From: Pythium myriotylum
Lineage: Eukaryota > Oomycota > Peronosporomycetes > Pythiales > Pythiaceae
Reading direction: 5' to 3'
Assembly: GCA_023091665.1 (NCBI GenBank)
Contig: JALJCQ010000026.1
Span: forward strand, 1,426,001 to 1,490,000
Length of the DNA stretch: 64,000 bases
A program made the position numbers and the translations under genes. This document shows, one piece after another, positions 59,373 to 64,000 of the stretch; the stretch's first letter is position 1, and each line of letters starts with the position of its first letter. The notes beneath the pieces were generated by a model. That model searched no databases. It was given only the letters and a program-made list of their open reading frames with translations, and was not told where the DNA came from.

Positions 59373-60308
59373 CCTTTGCCCACGATAGAAACCAATCGTC
59401 GGCTCGTAAATTAAAGTCAGTCCCCGTAACATTTAAGTATCATGTCCAGTTCGTGAAAAGAGAGAGGAAGCCTGCATTCTTCATCAAAGTTCTTCGTAGG
59501 TGTTGTAGAGGCATCGATGGGAAAACTCTCCACGAAAGCGATGAGCAATCTTGTCCTGTGAAAGTGACTTCAATCTGGGAAGGCGGTCCCTTCTCAGCCT
59601 GAAGTTTCTCTCCACTGCAAGTGCCGAGCGACTTGTCTTCTCTACGTTGACGCCAAATTGTGCACTTCGGTGACTTCATTCCCGAAAGAATCGCGGCGAT
59701 AATTTATTCGGTGCTGTTGCGGTGAAAAAAATCGGACGGTTTACTCGAGACAAGCTTACCGGCCTACAGTGCTTCCAAATTGAATTTTTACAACACCAAA
59801 AACGAGTTTAGGCTGGATTGGAAAGGAGCGTCACGAGCGTACGGTTGACAAGGGAAAGCATTTCTCGATTCCTTATGGATATCCTAGACATGGTCAGATG
59901 CATCGGTTTACACAGATTGTGTGTTTGCTCCTTCCGGCAGAGCATCGACTCATCAAAGTGTGTTTGCGACTTCCAACAATGCATTGACTCATCACAGATG
60001 AGTACTGTATCGCCCTCACCTGATGGCAGGAGCCGAAGGAACGACCAAGCAATGGTCAGCGATACACGAAATTGCGAGAGAGCGAGAGAAGTTCAACGAT
60101 GTCCGTCGTTGACCAGATGCCGTGACGATCCCACTGCAAATTAATCGCTCTCCATCCATCCAGGAGTGGATGGATAACCATCCACCGGTCGTGACTCATG
60201 TCACAACTGGTCTAGCATAGAAAACGACTGACGACCATCGTGCAGAAGGCACCGTGTTGTTAAACGCCACTCTCGCCATTCACCCATCCACCTCGTCAGC
60301 ATCACACC
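59373..60308. other. Spacer between array members 3 and 4
   Basis: No gene is seen; there are only short frames on both strands. A near-duplicate pair CATCGACTCATCA / CATTGACTCATCA lies at about 59940-60000. Confidence 0.4.
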
Positions 60309-60632
60309 ATGCCCAAGTGGTTGCTCGCAGCCGTCGTTGTTCTCGCTGCCCAAGGCGCAACAGCAACATCTCCCAGCTCGCTCCGACGACTTCAAGTTGA
60401 TACTGGCTCCTCCGGCGGCTCTTCGGGGTTGCCAGGTACCGTCGGGCCGGAGAAGAACAGCTCGGCCATCTCGTACGCGGCTGACGGGCCTGCTACGCAG
60501 CCCACGACAACTCACCACTCGACTCCCCTCGTCGGTCCCATCGCGTTGGGAGCAATTGGCATCCTCGTTGTCGGTATCGCAGCTGCAGTTGCGCGTCAGA
60601 AGAAGGCGAAGGAGCATGAGCCAGAGTCCTGA
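60309..60632 (+). CDS. Small secreted single-pass membrane protein, array member 4
   Basis: At 107 residues this is the shortest member. The signal peptide ends near Ala19 and SSLRRLQVD follows, a degenerate RxLR. The DDxGEWQL motif is absent. GTVGPEKN echoes GTVGPSND of member 3. The membrane helix (ALGAIGILVVGIAAAVA) and basic tail RQKKAKE are conserved. Confidence 0.72.
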   Translation: MPKWLLAAVVVLAAQGATATSPSSLRRLQVDTGSSGGSSGLPGTVGPEKNSSAISYAADGPATQPTTTHHSTPLVGPIALGAIGILVVGIAAAVARQKKAKEHEPES

Positions 60633-61384
60633 GCGCTTGGAAATTTAGAAGCCTAGAGAATTAGTCAGAATGAGTCTATTTATGATAATGTTTGCATCGC
60701 CATTTTGCCGCCGCCCAACCTCGTGGTAATCCACGGAAAGCCTAGCCACCTGACGTCCAGACCCTACGCGCGTGGATGAGTAGGAGCGACTCCAGAGAAG
60801 CTTTCAAGCAGATCTTCATCGCGACCTTTTCGTATCTCACGAAGCGAAAGGCACATCGTCCCTATCCAGGTTCGATTCTCTCCGATCTCCAAGATCGGAT
60901 CCAACGGTTGGGCTGGGATGACCCACGTAAACTAGACGAACGCAAGAGAATGCTCGAGAACGATCGTCTCCTCGGCGAGGATAATGGCTTCTAGCGTCCA
61001 ACACAGCAGTCGACAATACATGTACCTGGCTCACACACCAAGTTGTTCACAAGCCAAGGGGTGGGTCAAATACACTATCTGATACCGTGGTCATCCTTTC
61101 TCCGGCCTGCGCATCACAACTGCTGTTCAGTTCACATGGAGATTCAGCGTAGCGCCCATCACCTCTATTGCAACCGCGCGACTGTGTCGCACGCTGCTGG
61201 GATCACGGAAACAAATCGCCGTTCCCGAGATGGCGCTGATTCGGAAACCTCCTCTCGTGCAATTTCCATGTTGTCCCGCCACCTAGCAGACCGTCAATGA
61301 GTTCAATCCGGACATAACTGCTGGCTCTCGCTGCCAAACGTGCCACACGCCGAGACCTCAACCACAGCAAAGGTTGCAGTCTCC
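60633..61384. other. Spacer between array members 4 and 5, with one doubtful small frame
   Basis: A 72-codon frame at 60776-60994 (charged, with WDDPRKLDERKRMLENDRLL) is protein-like but has no relatives here. It could be a gene fragment. The rest is unremarkable. Confidence 0.3.
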
Positions 61385-61738
61385 ATGCGACCTCCGGTAG
61401 GCTTCATGCTCGCAGTCTACGCGCTGGGCATCTCCATCGACGCAAGGCCTTCGCGTCGAGGCCTTGTAGAAGCAGAGGCCACCACCAATGTGACCCACAC
61501 GATCACAGACGCCGACGGCGAGTGGCAACTCGTGCATAACATCACCGTTCAGCCCTCCGTCACGCCGGCCATGAAGATCTCGGACCTCGCCGCAACGCCG
61601 AGTCCAGACCACAACTCAGCGACCCAGCAGTCGACTTCCATGACCGGCCCCATCGCAATCGGCGCGATCGGCATCCTCGCTGTGGGAATCGCCGCTGCTG
61701 TAGCACATAAGAAGAGGAACGGAACGACCCATGCCTAG
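61385..61738 (+). CDS. Small secreted single-pass membrane protein, array member 5
   Basis: This 117-residue protein starts at MRPPVGFMLAVYALGISIDA, a shorter signal-like N-terminus. SRRGLVEAEA replaces the RxLR region. The shared motif is complete (DADGEWQLVHNITVQP) and closest to member 3. The membrane helix contains AIGAIGILAVGIAAAVA and the tail is HKKRNG. The start at 61385 was preferred to 61340 because the latter adds a polar stretch before the signal. Confidence 0.72.
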   Translation: MRPPVGFMLAVYALGISIDARPSRRGLVEAEATTNVTHTITDADGEWQLVHNITVQPSVTPAMKISDLAATPSPDHNSATQQSTSMTGPIAIGAIGILAVGIAAAVAHKKRNGTTHA

Positions 61739-61869
61739 GATAAGTCAACTGCTGGTTTTTGTCGTCGAAATTCTCGTCGCGTGTTCATGTAAGAAGTTGC
61801 TTCCTAAATATATATACTAGTTACACGACACCATTACCAATTGACTAGACCACTGATCACTACTTTTCC

Positions 61870-64000
61870 TCACGAGCGATGGTTGCCGCGCATGCCCTTA
61901 TGCAGGCTACGTTCATCCTTGCTCGCCATCTTGCGGAGCATTCCTGCGCGCTTGCGCTCTGCCGCAGGCGAGCTGTTGTTCGCCACGTAGACTGGGCCTG
62001 AACGCGCTGATCCCGTGTAGATTTCGTCGCTGTTGTCGAGGGGTCCGTCCTCGAATGCTCCTTCGCCGTTCACACCGCCACCCATGATGAACACCTCGTT
62101 CGAGACGACGAAGTTGCCCCGCGCCGTCGTGCCACGGCCCGTGCCCATGAACTCGACGTAGGACGAGCGGCCGAACATGGACACACGCTGCGGTGCCACG
62201 CCGTACTGCACGCCTCCAGTCTGCTGAGGGTTCATCACACTTTGCAGATGGCGAGTCGTCTGGATGTTGCGCTGCAGCACGCGGCGGCGGTGGAGCAGCG
62301 CACGCTGCAACTCGGCGGGGTTCGAGCCTGCCGGAGGAACACGAAGCCCGCCTCCGGTGAGCCACTGCCTCTCGTTACTCGTGCTTGTTTCCGTTCCGAC
62401 AATGCTAGCAGCCGTCGACTGATCCATCAGGGCGAGTCGGATGCCCAAGTTGGAGAGCGCCACAGTCGACTGCACGCAGATCACGCCACGGTTACGAAGC
62501 TGCTCGAGATGCGACGAGCCCTCGAAGAACGCGACGAGACGAGGCTTGCGTCCACCCGTTGTGTGGATCAAACGCACATACTCGAGCACACGGTCGCTGT
62601 CCACTGTGAAGAGCACGAGGTCGTTCTGGCGCTCAGTCATGGCCGCTCGTACGCGAGCGGCGGGGTCCTCGTTCGGGCGACGCACAGCCGGCCGGAGATC
62701 GACGACGTTCTCGGCCGCGTCACCTCTCAAGTATGCCGAGCGGATGTGGTCCAGCATGGCATCCCACTCGGCGGCCTTGCCGTCGTTCAGTGATGGCATC
62801 GCTACGTCGGCGCCGTGGAGTGCGAGCTGGAGCGCGAGCTCACACGCGATCTCGTCATCGCCAACAACGACAGCGCGTCGGATCGGCATTAGTGGCTCGT
62901 TGGGGCCTCCACCGAGCAGACCAGCTGTGCCAATGTTGGGCATGCCGCTCTTGGGCAGAGCCGACTCGAGGTCGCCGTCGTCGGGTGCGCCGGGAGTCTT
63001 GCTGTCAGCTTTTTTGCCGTTGACCTGGCTCTCTCCGGCGCGGTTGAGACCCATGGCACAGAGCACTGGCCCGACGATTTGGTTGACGACGACGGCCGCG
63101 ACGATGGTCGCTGCGAACTCGGACGCCCACGCGTCTTTGCTGAGGCTCTTGATCTCGTTCGCGAGGCCGAGCGCGACACCGGCCTGTGGCGTCATGGTGA
63201 GCCAGAGGTTGTTGTACTGGTGAGGAGGCAGCTTGAGCAGGAAGCGACCAGCAGAGTAGCACGCGAGGAAGATGGCGGCGTACCGCAAGCTCACAAAGAG
63301 ACTCATCAGGGGGATGGCGTTCGCCACTTGGTTGAGCTTGAGCCCGGCGCCCGTCATGACGAAGAAGGGCAGGAACACGAACGGCGCGGACGCATCGAGG
63401 ATCACGTGCATGTCGTGGCGGATCTTCGAGTGGTGACCAGCGAGACACGAGCCGACCATTAGCACGAGCAGCGGCTCGAACTTAACGTCCCAGACGTGGC
63501 CGAACGCGGCGATCGTGGCCTCGGAGATGGCAGTCGTCGAGATGTAGAAGATGTAGCCCATGAAGAGCCACACAAAGCCCTTGAAGTAGAGCGAGCCGAA
63601 GAACGAACCGCTTTGTTTGTGGTGGTGTGAGGGCTCCTGCATGACGACGACCACGTCGCCGTTATCGTCGACGTGGTTGTGCGGCACAGCGTCGTGGTGG
63701 CCGTGATCCGGACCGCCCGGGATCATGAAGATGGCAAGAATGAGCAGGCCGATGAGCACGCCGACGAGGATGTTGGAGAAGACGATGCCCATGGTGAACA
63801 TGAGATTGCCGAACGTGATGGCAAGTTTGGCACAGTAGACCGACGAGACGACGCGAGCGATCGAGAACGAGATGAGCACGACGAACTCGGCCGTCATGGT
63901 CGCGCCGAGCATGAGGTTGGTGAACGGCCCGACGCTGTTAAGCTCGATCTTGATGGCCATGACGGTAGCCGGTGAGCCGAGCACGGCGATCGAGCCGAAG
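61870..64000 (-). CDS. CPA2-type cation/proton antiporter, 5' end beyond the window
   Basis: At least 709 residues are visible and the frame is open to the window edge, so the first membrane segments are missing. The edge reads FGSIAVLGSPATVMAIKIEL, the family's core SPATV segment with a following Glu. It continues through about nine membrane helices, including FEPLLVLMVGSCLAGHH, FVFLPFFVMTGAGLKLNQ and WLTMTPQAGVALGLA. A His-rich loop (HGHHDAVPHNHVDD) could bind metal. After the membrane part comes a Rossmann-like soluble region (RRAVVVGDDEIACELALQLA) similar to the RCK/TrkA-N regulatory domain. The gene likely exchanges Na+ or K+ for H+ in an endomembrane or the plasma membrane. The C-terminal 150 residues are lineage-specific. 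Confidence 0.85.
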   Translation of the reverse strand, partial: FGSIAVLGSPATVMAIKIELNSVGPFTNLMLGATMTAEFVVLISFSIARVVSSVYCAKLAITFGNLMFTMGIVFSNILVGVLIGLLILAIFMIPGGPDHGHHDAVPHNHVDDNGDVVVVMQEPSHHHKQSGSFFGSLYFKGFVWLFMGYIFYISTTAISEATIAAFGHVWDVKFEPLLVLMVGSCLAGHHSKIRHDMHVILDASAPFVFLPFFVMTGAGLKLNQVANAIPLMSLFVSLRYAAIFLACYSAGRFLLKLPPHQYNNLWLTMTPQAGVALGLANEIKSLSKDAWASEFAATIVAAVVVNQIVGPVLCAMGLNRAGESQVNGKKADSKTPGAPDDGDLESALPKSGMPNIGTAGLLGGGPNEPLMPIRRAVVVGDDEIACELALQLALHGADVAMPSLNDGKAAEWDAMLDHIRSAYLRGDAAENVVDLRPAVRRPNEDPAARVRAAMTERQNDLVLFTVDSDRVLEYVRLIHTTGGRKPRLVAFFEGSSHLEQLRNRGVICVQSTVALSNLGIRLALMDQSTAASIVGTETSTSNERQWLTGGGLRVPPAGSNPAELQRALLHRRRVLQRNIQTTRHLQSVMNPQQTGGVQYGVAPQRVSMFGRSSYVEFMGTGRGTTARGNFVVSNEVFIMGGGVNGEGAFEDGPLDNSDEIYTGSARSGPVYVANNSSPAAERKRAGMLRKMASKDERSLHKGMRGNHRS

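Noticed and set aside
1..64000. tRNA, rRNA, CRISPR array or prokaryotic operon
   Set aside because: No cloverleaf, rRNA-like block or regularly spaced repeat was recognised, and intron-containing genes show the DNA is eukaryotic.

Overview
The window looks like nuclear DNA of an oomycete (Phytophthora/Pythium type). The evidence is: short, mostly intron-poor genes with 40-120 nt GT-AG introns; an elicitin-like secreted protein; a bZIP factor with the oomycete-style C-terminal domain; RxLR-like secreted proteins; a giant secreted Ser/Asn-rich protein; and initiator-like TCACTTT motifs just upstream of several start codons. There is no bacterial operon structure, rRNA, tRNA or CRISPR array that I can see.

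Layout. 0-8.2 kb is conserved housekeeping sequence: the 3' part of a CLPTM1-like membrane protein, an ATG1/ULK-like autophagy kinase, a bZIP-like transcription factor and a coiled-coil protein. 10-20 kb is rich in secreted or enzyme genes: an alpha/beta hydrolase with a Cys nucleophile (copy A), a quinone-oxidoreductase-like gene with a frame break, an elicitin-like GPI-type protein, a bacterial-type extracellular solute-binding protein and a secreted type-B carboxylesterase. 20.6-34.4 kb is a recent segmental rearrangement. A head-to-head pair of hydrolase copies (B/C) around a 1.68 kb spacer is repeated 8,923 bp downstream (D/E). Copy E has lost its 3' third through a 293 bp deletion between 7 bp repeats. 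The D/E palindrome extends outward into an FCS-type zinc-finger gene, which is intact on one side and broken on the other. An HxxxDG acyltransferase-like gene lies between the two units.

34-50 kb holds a relic and two more intact members of the FCS zinc-finger family, a 1,747-residue secreted protein with five Cys modules, a stand-alone RNase H, an ankyrin-repeat protein, a small Cys/His-plus-basic protein and a large polytopic membrane protein whose reading frame changes twice. 51-53.4 kb is a three-exon gene of unknown function. 53.4-56.7 kb has no convincing gene. 56.7-61.7 kb is a tandem array of five related small secreted single-pass membrane proteins with RxLR-like motifs and a conserved Gly-spaced membrane segment. 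The window ends inside a CPA2-type cation/proton antiporter.

Functional picture: conserved genes flank an accessory island built of secreted enzymes, surface proteins and small duplicated families. The most striking features are the nested inverted/tandem duplication of the hydrolase, the FCS zinc-finger family and the five-gene membrane-protein array.
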